NCBI RefSeq assembly: GCF_014646695.1
Contig: NZ_BMNT01000032.1
Location: 41,531 to 100,794, forward strand
Direction: 5' to 3'
From: Sphaerisporangium melleum
GTDB taxonomy: Bacteria; Actinomycetota; Actinomycetes; Streptosporangiales; Streptosporangiaceae
DNA: 59,264 nucleotides
The number at the start of each line of letters is the position of its first letter. Position 1 is the first letter of the stretch. The translations under genes were made by a program, and so were the position numbers. Of the stretch, positions 18,039-26,577 are shown piece after piece. The notes under the pieces are model-generated. The model was not told the DNA's origin and made no database searches. It saw nothing but the letters and a program-made list of their open reading frames with translations.

Positions 18039-20762
18039 ATGCCGCTTTTCGGGCGGGACGCCGAGCGGGAGGTTCTGGACCGGTTCATCGGCCGGCCGGA
18101 GGACGGCGCCGGCCTCCTCATCCACGGCGAGGCGGGCATCGGGAAGTCCGCGCTCGTCGCGGAGGCCGTCCGCGCGGCGTCGGACGCCGGCCTGCGCGTG
18201 CTGACGGCGACCGGCGTGGAGGCCGAACAGAACCTCCCCTACGCCGGGCTGCACCAGCTGCTGTACCCCGTCCGGGCCGGGCTGGACGCGCTTCCGCACC
18301 CGCAGCGGGACGCCCTGCGCGGCGCGCTCGGTCTCGCCGACGCCGCCGGCCCCAGTGCCTACCTCGTCGGCCTGGCCGCGCTGTCCCTGCTGGCCGAGGA
18401 GGCCGCCGCCCGGCCGCTGCTGGTCGTCGCCGAGGACGCGCAGTGGCTCGACGGCGCCAGCGCCGACGTCCTCGCCTTCGTGGCGCGCCGCATCGACTCC
18501 GAGCCCATCGCCCTGATCGCGACCCTCCGGGAAGGTGAGCGCTCGCCCCTGTGCGACGCCGGGCTCACACCGATGCCCCTCGACCGGCTCTCCGGCGAGG
18601 ACGCCGCCGGACTTCTGGACTCGATCGCCCCGCGTCTCGCCCCGGAGACCCGGGCGAGGCTGCTGCGGGAGGCCGCCGGCAACCCCTTGGCGCTGACCGA
18701 GCTGCCGGCGGCCGCGGGAGACCTCGGCGACCTCGACCCGGTGCCACCGCTGAACGATCGCCTGGAACGCGCGTTCACCGCCCGGGTCGCCGCCCTGCCG
18801 GCACCGGCCCGTACCGCCCTGCTGGTCGCGGCGCTCAACCAGAGCGACTCGGCCGCCGAGGTGCTCGCGGCCACCGGCCTCGTCTCCGGATCGGCGGCCG
18901 AGCCGGAGATCCTGACCCCGGCCGTCGAGGCCCGGCTGATCGAGCCCGTCGCCGGCGCGGTGACGTTCCGCCATCCCCTGATGCGCTCGGCCATCCCGGC
19001 GGCCTCGCCGCCCGCCGAGTGCCGGCGCGCCCACCTGGCGCTCGCCGAGACCCTGCGCGACCAGCCGGACCGGCGGGCCTGGCACCGGGCCGCCGCGACG
19101 GCCGGCACCGACGAGGACGTGGCGGCCGAGCTCGACCATGCCGCCGACCGGGCCCGGCACCGGGGCGCGGTCGCCGCCGCCGTCGCGGCGCTCGAACAGG
19201 CCGCCCGGCTGAGCGAGACGCAGGACCGGCTGGCGCTCAGGCTGCTGCGCGCGGCAGAGCTCGCGATCGAGTCGGGCCGCCGCGACACCGCCGAGCGGCT
19301 GGTGCGCGACGCGCAGGCGCTCGGGCTCCCGCCGCGCCGGCGCGCCACCGCGAGCTGGCTGCTCAGCGTCTTCGAAGACGGGGTGCGCGAGGACGTCTCG
19401 CGGGTCGCGGAGCTGGCCGAGCTGGCCGGATCGGTCGCCGCCGACGGGCACATCGAACCCGCCGTGCGCATCCTGTGGGGTGCCGCCATGCGCTGCTTCT
19501 GGTGCGAACCCGGCCCGCGGGCCCGCCGCTCGCTGCTGGAGGTGGCCGACCAGCTGCCCGTGCCCGCCGATGACCCGCGCCTGGTCGCGGTCTCCGCCTA
19601 CGTCGCACCGTTCGAACGGGCCGCCACCGTGCTCGACGGGCTGCGCCGGCTGGCCGCGGTCACCGGCGCCGACCCGGAGACCGACCGCTTCCTGGGCAGC
19701 GCGTCCCTGCAGGTGGGGGCGTTCGATCTGGCGGCCCGATTCTCCACGGCGGCCGCCCCCGGGCTGCGCGCCCAGGGCCGGCTCGGCCAGCTTCCCCGGG
19801 CGCTGGCGGTCCAGGCGTGGAGCCTGACCCGGCTCGGCGACCTGGCCGCGGCCCGGCCGGCCGCCGCTGAGGCCGCCAAGCTCGCGCAGGAGACCGGCCA
19901 GCCGTTCATGTACGGGCTGGCCAAGGCCGTCCAGGCCGAGATCGCCGCGCTGAGAGGCGACCACCAGGAGGCCGGGATCCTCGCCGATGAGGCCGAACGG
20001 ATCGGGCTCGCCGCCTGCGCCCGCCCGGTGCTGGCCACCGTCCGGCTCGCCCGCGGGCTCACCGCTCTGAGCGAGGGACGGTTCGACGACGCGTTCGCCG
20101 AGCTCAGCCGCATGCTCGACCCCGCCGACCCCGCCTACCAGCTCGCCCTGCGCGCCTACTGCCTCGCGGAGCTCACCGAGGCCGCCGTGCGCGCCGGGCG
20201 GGCCGCCGCCATGCGGGACGTTCTGCGCGAGATGGAGGCGCTGGCCGTGGTCTCGCCGTCACCGGCGCTGCACATCGGGCTGCGGTACGCGCGCGCCGTG
20301 CTCGCGCCGAGCGAGGAGGCGGAGCCGCTCTTCACCGCAGCGCTGCGCGCCGACCTGACCGGATGGCCCGCCGAACGCGGCCGCCTCCATCTGGCGTACG
20401 GCGAATGGCTGCGGCGGCAGCGCCGGGTGGTGGAGTCCCGGGCGCACCTGCGCACGGCCAGGGAGACCTTCGACGCGCTCGGCCTGGCCGCCTGGAGCGA
20501 GCGGGCGCGGCGGGAGTTGCGCAGCGCGGGGGAGTCCAGCCCGAACCGCGGCCCGGACGCGCGGGAGAAGCTGACCGCGCACGAGCTGAGCATCGCCCAG
20601 CTCGCCGCCGAGGGGCTGACCAACCGGGAGATCGGCCAGCGGCTGTACCTGTCGCACCGGACCGTCGGCACCCACCTGCACCGGATCTTCCCCAAGCTGG
20701 GGGTCAGCTCCCGCGCCGATCTGGCCCGGACGCTCCAGACCCGCGAGGAGACGCCCGCGTGA
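18039..20762 (+). CDS. LAL-type LuxR-family transcriptional regulator
   Basis: 907 residues. An AAA/STAND ATPase comes first, with Walker A GEAGIGKS at 30-37 and Walker B LLVVAEDAQW near 128. Long TPR-like helical repeats span the middle, and a C-terminal LuxR helix-turn-helix includes LTAHELSIAQLAAEGLTNRE and YLSHRTVGTHLHRIFPKLGV. Size and order are those of large ATP-binding LuxR (MalT-like) regulators, which sense a ligand and activate transcription. The ATG at 18039 has GAGGGGG 8 nt upstream; longer in-frame starts lack a site. Target genes are unknown; it stands alone, convergent with ohr. Confidence 0.93.
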   Translation: MPLFGRDAEREVLDRFIGRPEDGAGLLIHGEAGIGKSALVAEAVRAASDAGLRVLTATGVEAEQNLPYAGLHQLLYPVRAGLDALPHPQRDALRGALGLADAAGPSAYLVGLAALSLLAEEAAARPLLVVAEDAQWLDGASADVLAFVARRIDSEPIALIATLREGERSPLCDAGLTPMPLDRLSGEDAAGLLDSIAPRLAPETRARLLREAAGNPLALTELPAAAGDLGDLDPVPPLNDRLERAFTARVAALPAPARTALLVAALNQSDSAAEVLAATGLVSGSAAEPEILTPAVEARLIEPVAGAVTFRHPLMRSAIPAASPPAECRRAHLALAETLRDQPDRRAWHRAAATAGTDEDVAAELDHAADRARHRGAVAAAVAALEQAARLSETQDRLALRLLRAAELAIESGRRDTAERLVRDAQALGLPPRRRATASWLLSVFEDGVREDVSRVAELAELAGSVAADGHIEPAVRILWGAAMRCFWCEPGPRARRSLLEVADQLPVPADDPRLVAVSAYVAPFERAATVLDGLRRLAAVTGADPETDRFLGSASLQVGAFDLAARFSTAAAPGLRAQGRLGQLPRALAVQAWSLTRLGDLAAARPAAAEAAKLAQETGQPFMYGLAKAVQAEIAALRGDHQEAGILADEAERIGLAACARPVLATVRLARGLTALSEGRFDDAFAELSRMLDPADPAYQLALRAYCLAELTEAAVRAGRAAAMRDVLREMEALAVVSPSPALHIGLRYARAVLAPSEEAEPLFTAALRADLTGWPAERGRLHLAYGEWLRRQRRVVESRAHLRTARETFDALGLAAWSERARRELRSAGESSPNRGPDAREKLTAHELSIAQLAAEGLTNREIGQRLYLSHRTVGTHLHRIFPKLGVSSRADLARTLQTREETPA

Positions 20763-20790
20763 TGAGGCCTCGCGGCGGCCGGCGGGACAC

Positions 20791-20829
20791 GGCAGGGCCC
20801 GCCACCGTCCGCGGGTGGCGGGCCCTGCC
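20791..20829. terminator. Bidirectional terminator between the LAL regulator and ohr
   Basis: GGCAGGGCCCGCCACC (20791-20806) pairs perfectly over 16 bp with 20814-20829 around a 7-nt loop, between the two convergent stop codons. Confidence 0.8.
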
Positions 20830-20843
20830 GGGCCTTCTCCAGG

Positions 20844-21275
20844 TCAGGCCACGGTAGCGTCGAGGGTGACCTCGATGTTGCCGCGGGTCGCCTTGGAGTA
20901 CGGGCAGAGCAGATGCGCGCCCTGGACCAGCTCGTCGGCGGTGGCCTGGTCGATGCCGGAGGCCTCCAGGTGCAGGACGGCGCTCAGCGTGAAGTCGTTC
21001 GTCTCGGAGTCGTGGTGCAAGGTGACCTCCGCGATGACGGCGAGGTCGTGCGCCGTCACCTTCCGCGCGCTCGCCACCCGCCGCACGGCGCCGACGAAGC
21101 AGGACGCCCATCCTGCGGCGAACAGCTGCTCGGGGTTGGTGCCGTCGCCGGCGCCGCCGAACGCCTTGGGCACGGCGAGGGTGACGTCGAGCATGCCGTC
21201 GTCGGAGGTCGCCCGTCCTCCGTTGCGGCCCTCCGCGGTGGAGGTGGCGACCGCGGTGTAGGTGATCTCGGACAT
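20844..21275 (-). CDS. ohr: Organic hydroperoxide resistance protein (Ohr/OsmC family)
   Basis: 143 residues, the normal Ohr length. The two redox cysteines are present: Cys59 in AAGWASCFVGA and Cys124 in HLLCPYSKATRGN. Ohr reduces organic and lipid hydroperoxides with electrons from dihydrolipoamide. ATG 21275 was preferred over the ATG five codons upstream because GGGA lies just before it and family members begin at this point. No MarR-type OhrR is adjacent. Instead the promoter carries an element shared with the SARP-NTPase gene (21356-21378). Confidence 0.92.
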   Translation of the reverse strand: MSEITYTAVATSTAEGRNGGRATSDDGMLDVTLAVPKAFGGAGDGTNPEQLFAAGWASCFVGAVRRVASARKVTAHDLAVIAEVTLHHDSETNDFTLSAVLHLEASGIDQATADELVQGAHLLCPYSKATRGNIEVTLDATVA

Positions 21276-21318
21276 GGTCTTCCCGCTCATTTCATCTCGG
21301 GGCCGGCAAGGTGAGATC

Positions 21319-21324
21319 ACCGTA
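21319..21324 (-). promoter_or_regulatory. Predicted -10 element of ohr
   Basis: TACGGT on the minus strand lies exactly 54 nt from the start of the shared element, the same distance as TAGCGT at the SARP-NTPase gene. It predicts a ~37-nt leader. No -35 consensus is seen, as expected for an activator-dependent promoter. Confidence 0.5.
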
Positions 21325-21349
21325 GGGACCAGCGCCGGGGCCCGGCGTC

Positions 21350-21378
21350 CGTCGGATGACGTCATGCGCGTACGTCAT
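21350..21378 (-). promoter_or_regulatory. Shared 29-bp element upstream of ohr (copy 1)
   Basis: Read on the minus strand it begins ATGACGTACGCGCATGACG. 25 of 29 bases match copy 2 at 22344-22372, and all four mismatches are transitions. Its core is an imperfect inverted repeat, ATGACGT...ACGTCAT (21356-21362 and 21372-21378). It has the same orientation and spacing to the -10 as copy 2. Confidence 0.65.
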
Positions 21379-21395
21379 GGGCGCGGTGGAGTGGT

Positions 21396-22163
21396 TCACA
21401 CGAGCGAGGCCGTGCTGATCCGCGCGTACATCCGGCGCAGGCCGGGGCCGGGGCGCAGGCCCAGATCGTCGTCCAGCAGCCGGGCGACGCGCTCGTAGGC
21501 GGCCAGTGCCTCCCGCCGGTGCCCGGCGCGGTCATGGGCGCAGATCAGCAGCTCCCACAGCCGCTCGCGATAGGGCTCCGCCGCGGTCGCGCGGGTCAGC
21601 TGGTCGATCGCCTCGCCGTACTCGCCCTGCTCGATGTCCAGGGCCCAGCGCTCCTCCATCGCCGAGGCGCGCAGCCGCTCCAGCCAGGCGCGGCGGCCGT
21701 CGAAGAAGGCCCCGCCCAGCCCGTCGAGCGCCGGCCCCCGCCACAGCGCGAGTGCCCCGCGCAGCGACCGCGAGGCCTCGGCGATCCTCCCCTGGGCGCG
21801 AGCCTGCCGCGCGGCGGCGGTGGCCCTGCGGAACGCCGTCACGTCGACCGTGCCGGAGCCGGTGACCAGCCGGTAGCCGCGGCCCGCCGCACTGATCTCC
21901 GCCGCGCCGCCCGGCCCGGGCGCGGCATTCTCGGAGAGCACCCGGCGCAGGCGGGAGACGTAGGTGCGGGTGGTCAGCACGGCGCTGCGCGGTGCCCGCG
22001 GGCCCCACAGCGCACCGACGATCTCCTCGATCGGGACCTGGCGCCCCTCGCCCAGCAGCAGCAGGGCGAGCACGCCCCGCTGCTGCGGGGACCCCGGCTC
22101 CAGCTCCTCCCCGCCGCGCCGGACCGTGATCGGGCCCAGCAGCCCGAAACTCATCCCGGCCAT
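21396..22163 (-). CDS. SARP-family transcriptional activator (short form)
   Basis: 255 residues: an OmpR-type winged helix (about 5-95, GPITVRRGGEELEPGSPQQR, EEIVGALWG and VLTTRTYVSRLRRVL) followed by the bacterial transcriptional activation domain (about 100-250, ending LLDDDLGLRPGPGLRRMY). This is the compact layout of pathway-specific SARPs such as ActII-ORF4. No biosynthetic cluster is adjacent. ATG 22163 has GAGGGGGG about 8 nt upstream; ATG 22154 is an alternative. It is divergent from a second SARP gene and is flanked by both copies of the 29-bp element. Confidence 0.88.
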   Translation of the reverse strand: MAGMSFGLLGPITVRRGGEELEPGSPQQRGVLALLLLGEGRQVPIEEIVGALWGPRAPRSAVLTTRTYVSRLRRVLSENAAPGPGGAAEISAAGRGYRLVTGSGTVDVTAFRRATAAARQARAQGRIAEASRSLRGALALWRGPALDGLGGAFFDGRRAWLERLRASAMEERWALDIEQGEYGEAIDQLTRATAAEPYRERLWELLICAHDRAGHRREALAAYERVARLLDDDLGLRPGPGLRRMYARISTASLV

Positions 22164-22343
22164 GATGTGGCCCCCCCTCTCGCCTGGCACACCCCCGTCG
22201 CCGGCTCCCCTGAACGCCGTGCCGGGGCGTGCGTCACCGGCCCGTGCCGGCGACGGGTGGCGGCCGTCGCCGGATCATCGGCCGGTCGTCCACTTTAGGT
22301 CGCCGGGTGTGCCCGCGCCCCGGCCGCCTCCACGGGCCGCGGA

Positions 22344-22372
22344 GTGACGTACACGCATGGCGTCACCCGACG
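22344..22372 (+). promoter_or_regulatory. Shared 29-bp element upstream of the SARP-NTPase gene (copy 2)
   Basis: It begins GTGACGTACACGCATGGCG. The core inverted repeat is GTGACG (22344-22349) and CGTCAC (22361-22366). It matches copy 1 upstream of ohr at 25 of 29 bases. Confidence 0.65.
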
Positions 22373-22397
22373 CTCGCGGAGCCGGACCGGGCGTGCC

Positions 22398-22403
22398 TAG
22401 CGT
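22398..22403 (+). promoter_or_regulatory. Predicted -10 element of the SARP-NTPase gene
   Basis: TAGCGT lies 54 nt from the start of the 29-bp element, as at ohr. It gives a predicted leader of about 48 nt to the GTG at 22458. Confidence 0.45.
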
Positions 22404-22457
22404 TGCGACCTGGACCACTACGGACCGGCGGGCCGATCCCGCCGCAGGTCGAAGCGC

Positions 22458-24425
22458 GTGAAGGGAAACGTCACGACCGTGATCGAAAAGCCGGACGGGG
22501 GCTCGGCGCAGTACCGGTTCACCATCCTCGGGCCGCCCGGCCTGATCTGCGGGGACACCTGGCTCGATCTCGGCGGCCCGCAGCAGCAGGCCGTCCTGAT
22601 GCTGCTGCTGGCCAACGGCGGCGGTTTCGTGCGGATCGGTGAACTGATCGACGGACTGTGGGGCGACCAGGCGCCGGCCACCGGTGAGGCCGTCATCCGC
22701 ACCTACGTCTCCCGCATCCGGCGGCTGCTGGCGGAGCACGGGCTCTGCGGGGCGATCAGCTCCCAGGCCGGGGGGTACATGCTCGACCCGTCGCCGTTCA
22801 CCCTGGACGCCGAGGAGTTCGACGACCTGGTCGAAGCCGCCCGGCAGGAGCGCGCGGACGGGCATCTCGCCGCGGCCGCCGAGCACCTGGAGCGGGCGCT
22901 CGGCCTGTGGAGGGGCACGGCGCTGGCCGGCGTCCCGGGCGAGGCCGCCGAGCGTGAGCGGTCGCGGCTGGAGCGGCTGAGACTGGTCGCCGCCCAGGAG
23001 TCGCTATGGCTCCGCCTGGAACTGGGGGAGCACACCGAGGTGGCCGCGGAGGTCCCCCTGCTCATCGAGCAGAACCGGCTGGAAGAGCCGCTGTACGAGA
23101 TCCAGCTTCTCGCCCTGTGCCGCGGCGGCAGGCGGGCGGAGGCCCTGGAGGTGTACCGGATGGTCTACGACCTGCTGGGCAAGGAGCTCGGGGTCGGTCC
23201 GGGCCCGCGGCTGCGGGCCGTCCACGAGAAGATCCTGCTGGCCGACGGGGACCTCGACGACGAGCTCGCCCTCGTCCCGCCCGCCGAGCGGCCGGCGCGG
23301 CGATCGGCGGACGCGGGGGAGTCTCCGCAGGAGGAGGCGGCGGACGCCGCGGAGTCCCCGGAGGAGCCGGACCCGGACCCGGCCGAACCGGCCGGCGCGT
23401 GGCTGGAACGCCATCTCGATCGAGGGTTCATCGGGAGGCGCGGCGAGCGCGCCGCGTTCCGGGACCTGCTGGAGGGAGCCGGCGGCGCGGGCCCGCGCCT
23501 GCTGTTCGTCCGCGGCCCCGCCGGCGCCGGCAAGTCGACGCTGCTGCGCAAACTCGCCGACGACGCCACCACCGCGGGCCGGCGGGTGCGGCACCTGCGC
23601 GCCCCGGGGCTCGCGGACGCGCGCGAGCGTCTCGAGCGGTTCGCCGCGGAGCTGTCGGGGGCCGCGGGTCCGGTGCTGCTCATCGACGCCGTCGAGGAGC
23701 TGGAGCATCTCGAACCGTGGCTGCGCGAGGAGTACCTCTGGCGGTTGCCGGGCGGCACGATCATCGTGCTGGCCGGCCGGAACGGGCCGAGCGCCGCGTG
23801 GCTCACCGACCCTGCCTGGTCGGGGACGATCACGGTGCGGCGCATCGAGGACCTCACCGCCGCGGAGTCCACCGCGCTGCTGGAAGCCCGCGGTGTCGAT
23901 CCCGCGCTGGTGCCCTCCATCGTGGACTTCGCCGCCGGCAACCCGTTCGCCCTGTCGCTCGCCGCCGAGGTCGCCAGGAGCATGGCGGCCACCGGGCGGC
24001 CGTCGCGCCGTGACGCCGTGCGGTACGTGGTCGACACCGTGCTCGCGCGGCTTGCCGGTGACGCGCCGACGCCGGCGCACCGCTGGGCGCTGCACGTGTG
24101 CGCGCACGCGCGCCACACCACCGAGGACCTGCTCGGCGCGGTGGTGCCGGAGGGCCGGGCGGCGGAACTGTTCGACTGGCTCCGGGCGCATCCGGGGGTG
24201 GAGGCGACCACCTACGGCCTGGAGGTCAACGGTGTGCTGCGCGAGGCCCTCGACGACCACCTGCGCTGGCGGGACCCGGCCGGGTACGAGCGGATGCGCC
24301 ACCGGATCCGCCGCCACGTCATGGACGAGGTGCTGATATGGCGGGATGACCACCTGGAGGAGGAGCTGTGGGGCGACCGGCGGCCCGGCCTGTTCCTCCG
24401 CCGGGACGTGCCCGCCTCGCGCTGA
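22458..24425 (+). CDS. SARP regulator with C-terminal NTPase (AfsR-like without TPR tail)
   Basis: 655 residues. Winged helix plus activation domain spans about 15-265 (LGGPQQQAVLMLLLANGGG, VIRTYVSRIRRLL). An acidic Pro/Glu/Asp linker covers about 275-315. A P-loop NTPase has Walker A GPAGAGKST at 353-361 and a Walker-B-like VLLIDAVEEL. AfsR proteins usually exceed 900 residues and end in TPRs; this one stops soon after the NTPase. The start is uncertain: GTG 22458 or GTG 22479, the latter with AAGGGA 12 nt upstream. It is divergent from the short SARP gene. Confidence 0.85.
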   Translation: MKGNVTTVIEKPDGGSAQYRFTILGPPGLICGDTWLDLGGPQQQAVLMLLLANGGGFVRIGELIDGLWGDQAPATGEAVIRTYVSRIRRLLAEHGLCGAISSQAGGYMLDPSPFTLDAEEFDDLVEAARQERADGHLAAAAEHLERALGLWRGTALAGVPGEAAERERSRLERLRLVAAQESLWLRLELGEHTEVAAEVPLLIEQNRLEEPLYEIQLLALCRGGRRAEALEVYRMVYDLLGKELGVGPGPRLRAVHEKILLADGDLDDELALVPPAERPARRSADAGESPQEEAADAAESPEEPDPDPAEPAGAWLERHLDRGFIGRRGERAAFRDLLEGAGGAGPRLLFVRGPAGAGKSTLLRKLADDATTAGRRVRHLRAPGLADARERLERFAAELSGAAGPVLLIDAVEELEHLEPWLREEYLWRLPGGTIIVLAGRNGPSAAWLTDPAWSGTITVRRIEDLTAAESTALLEARGVDPALVPSIVDFAAGNPFALSLAAEVARSMAATGRPSRRDAVRYVVDTVLARLAGDAPTPAHRWALHVCAHARHTTEDLLGAVVPEGRAAELFDWLRAHPGVEATTYGLEVNGVLREALDDHLRWRDPAGYERMRHRIRRHVMDEVLIWRDDHLEEELWGDRRPGLFLRRDVPASR

Positions 24426-24743
24426 CCCGGCCACGGTGGCCGGAGGGTCAGGCGTCCGGCGGCGTCGCAGCGGCGAACCGGCGCTGCGACGCACATGAAG
24501 AGGCGACCGGTCCAGCGGTTTCGCTTCAGGAGTAATCGGTCGATTTCGTGATGCGCGAGATGTCCCGCTTTGCACACTTGGCGACAGTGGCGACTTGGCG
24601 CTCGGACGGAATCGACGCAGGTCAGGACACTATTCGTCGTTGTTATCAGAACGTTACATAAGTTGGACCCGCCTTCCCTCTTGTTTCCGCTGGATGTCAG
24701 CGCCTTTAATTCGGGCAACCACACGGATTAATTGAGGAGCGGC
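24426..24743. promoter_or_regulatory. AT-rich leader region of the ROK gene
   Basis: 318 bases without a gene, much richer in A/T than the surroundings after 24540. It has three TGGCG(AC) copies at 24579, 24588 and 24596, and TACATA at 24655-24660 as a possible -10. It probably holds the ROK promoter and its operator. Confidence 0.4.
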
Positions 24744-26084
24744 GTGAAGCACAGCAGGGCCGGCGGCCCCTCCAACGGCTCCACGAGCCGTGGTGGACCC
24801 GCGGGCTCCACGGGCTCCGCCGGCTCCAACGGTTCGGCGGGCTCCAACGGCTCCGCCGGTCTCCCGGCCCACCAGGCGGCGGTGCGCCGGTCCAATCTGG
24901 CCCTGGTGCTGCGCCACGTCAGCGAGCACGGCCCGTGCTCCCGCTCCGCCGTCGCGCTCGGGACCGGGCTGAACAAGACCACCGTGACCAGCCTGGTGAA
25001 CGAGCTGAGGGCCCGCGGCCTGGTCAAGGAGGCCGGCCCGCAGTACGCCGGGTCGGTCGGCCGCCCGGGTCTCGCCCTGGTCCTGGACGGCTCCCGGGTC
25101 GGCGCTCTGGGCGTGGAGGTCAACGTCGACTACCTCGCGGCCTTCGCCACCGACCTCGCCGGCCGGGTGCTCATCGACCGGCGCCTCGGCTTCGACGCCA
25201 CCGGGTCCGGCCCCGGACGCTCGCTGGACGAGCTGGCCCGCGTGGTCGAGCGGGCCGTGGCCGATCTCGACCGGCTGGGCGTCCGCCCGGCCGGGATCAC
25301 GGTGGCCGTCCCCGGGCTGATCGACACGATCGCCGGGACCGTGGTCACCGCCCCCAACCTCGGCTGGCGCGAGGTGGCGGTCGCCGAGCGGCTGTCGCGC
25401 GCCGGCATCCCCGCGGACCTTCCCATCGGAGTGGACAACGACGCCAATCTCGCCGCCCTCGCGGAGTACACCTCCGGCGTCGCGGCGGGCACGGCCGACC
25501 TGGTCTACCTCACCGGAGAGGTGGGCATCGGCGGCGGGGTCATCTCCGGCGGCCGGTTGCTGAGCGGCGCGGACGGCTTCGCCGGCGAGGTCGGCCATGT
25601 CATGGTCGACCCGTCCGGCGAGCGGTGCGGGTGCGGCCGCATCGGCTGCTGGGAGACCAAGGTCGGGCTCGCCGCGCTGGAGCGCATGGTCGCGCCGGAC
25701 GAGGTGCCCGCAGCCCCGTTCGCCGCCCGCGACCCGGAGGAGCGGCTGGCCGGCATCGAGCGGCTGCTCGCCACCGGCGACCCGCGGGTCGAGGCGGCGG
25801 TCGCCGAAGTGGGCCGGTGGCTCGGCCTCGGGGCCGCCATGCTGGTCAACCTGTTCAACCCGCGGGTGGTCGTGCTCGGCGGCTACTTCGCCAGGCTCGC
25901 CGACCGGCTGATCCCCGTCGCCCACGAGGAGCTCAGGCGCATGAGCATGGGCGGCGCGGACCGCTGCCGCTTCGCCGCCTCCGACCTCGGCTACGGCGCC
26001 GCCGCGCGCGGAGCGGCGGGCGTGGTCGTCGAGCGGACGCTGTCCGACCCCATGGCCATCGCGTACCTGCACCCCCCACCATGA
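24744..26084 (+). CDS. ROK-family transcriptional regulator
   Basis: 446 residues. A low-complexity Gly/Ser/Asn N-terminus comes first, then a winged helix (about 45-105, NLALVLRHVSEHGPCSRSAV, KTTVTSLVNELRARGLV) and a sugar-kinase-like ROK domain with the zinc motif CGCGRIGCWE (Cys295, Cys297, Cys302). ROK regulators sense sugars or sugar phosphates. GTG 24744 follows GAGGAG by 4 nt. It lies upstream of, and codirectional with, the Ebo-type operon and ends 493 nt before it, so it is the natural candidate regulator of that operon. Confidence 0.92.
   Translation: MKHSRAGGPSNGSTSRGGPAGSTGSAGSNGSAGSNGSAGLPAHQAAVRRSNLALVLRHVSEHGPCSRSAVALGTGLNKTTVTSLVNELRARGLVKEAGPQYAGSVGRPGLALVLDGSRVGALGVEVNVDYLAAFATDLAGRVLIDRRLGFDATGSGPGRSLDELARVVERAVADLDRLGVRPAGITVAVPGLIDTIAGTVVTAPNLGWREVAVAERLSRAGIPADLPIGVDNDANLAALAEYTSGVAAGTADLVYLTGEVGIGGGVISGGRLLSGADGFAGEVGHVMVDPSGERCGCGRIGCWETKVGLAALERMVAPDEVPAAPFAARDPEERLAGIERLLATGDPRVEAAVAEVGRWLGLGAAMLVNLFNPRVVVLGGYFARLADRLIPVAHEELRRMSMGGADRCRFAASDLGYGAAARGAAGVVVERTLSDPMAIAYLHPPP
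24804..24857 (+). repeat. Three 18-bp tandem repeats in the ROK gene
   Basis: Units at 24804-24821, 24822-24839 and 24840-24857 (GGCTCCAACGG-type) encode GSTGSA, GSNGSA and GSNGSA. Copy number could change by slippage without a frameshift, lengthening the flexible N-terminus. Confidence 0.7.
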
Positions 26085-26577
26085 AGGAGCGAAGACGGCG
26101 GAGCCGCGCGGACCTCGCATCCGGCACCGCACCCACCCCTTTCGGTCCGAACGTCCCCGTCCCACCGAACCGCCCTCGTCCCGTCGAATCGCTCCCGTCC
26201 CTCCGAGAGCGCCCTCGTTCCGCCCGCTCGCCCCGGACGTGCCCGCCCGGCCGTCCCGCCGGCACCGTCCGGCACCTTCACCCGGCCCCGGGTGCGGCGC
26301 GCGCCGGGCGGCGAGCACCAAGCCCTCCCCGTCCACGAGAGAACGTCCCGCCCGCCTGGCGGCCGTCCGGAGCCGCGCAGGTGCCGTCAACGCCGATCGC
26401 GGTGCCGTCGCGGCTGTGCCGACCGGCGCCACCAGGCGGGCGGGCACCCTCTCCCAAGCCGATCCCGGCCGGCCGCACTCCCCGAGGGCCGGGCCGGCGG
26501 CACCCCCGTCGCCTGTCGGCCGGAGAACCCCCGCGCGGCCGCGCGTCCGGCACCCCCGAATGAAAGAGAGAAACCAG
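26085..26577. other. Pyrimidine-rich untranslated leader between ROK gene and Ebo-type operon
   Basis: 493 bases, rich in C and poor in A/T, with many CCGTCCC/CCCTCGTCC-like tracts. An ATG overlapping the ROK stop (ATGA, 26081) opens a 160-codon frame, but the product is almost all Pro, Arg, Ala and Ser and is not convincing. It may serve as a long 5' leader or rut-like region. The operon's promoter was not identified. Confidence 0.45.

Noticed and set aside
26081-26563. 160-codon frame whose ATG overlaps the ROK stop
   Set aside because: The overlap looks like coupling, but the product is nearly all Pro/Arg/Ala/Ser with no structure and no third-position bias.
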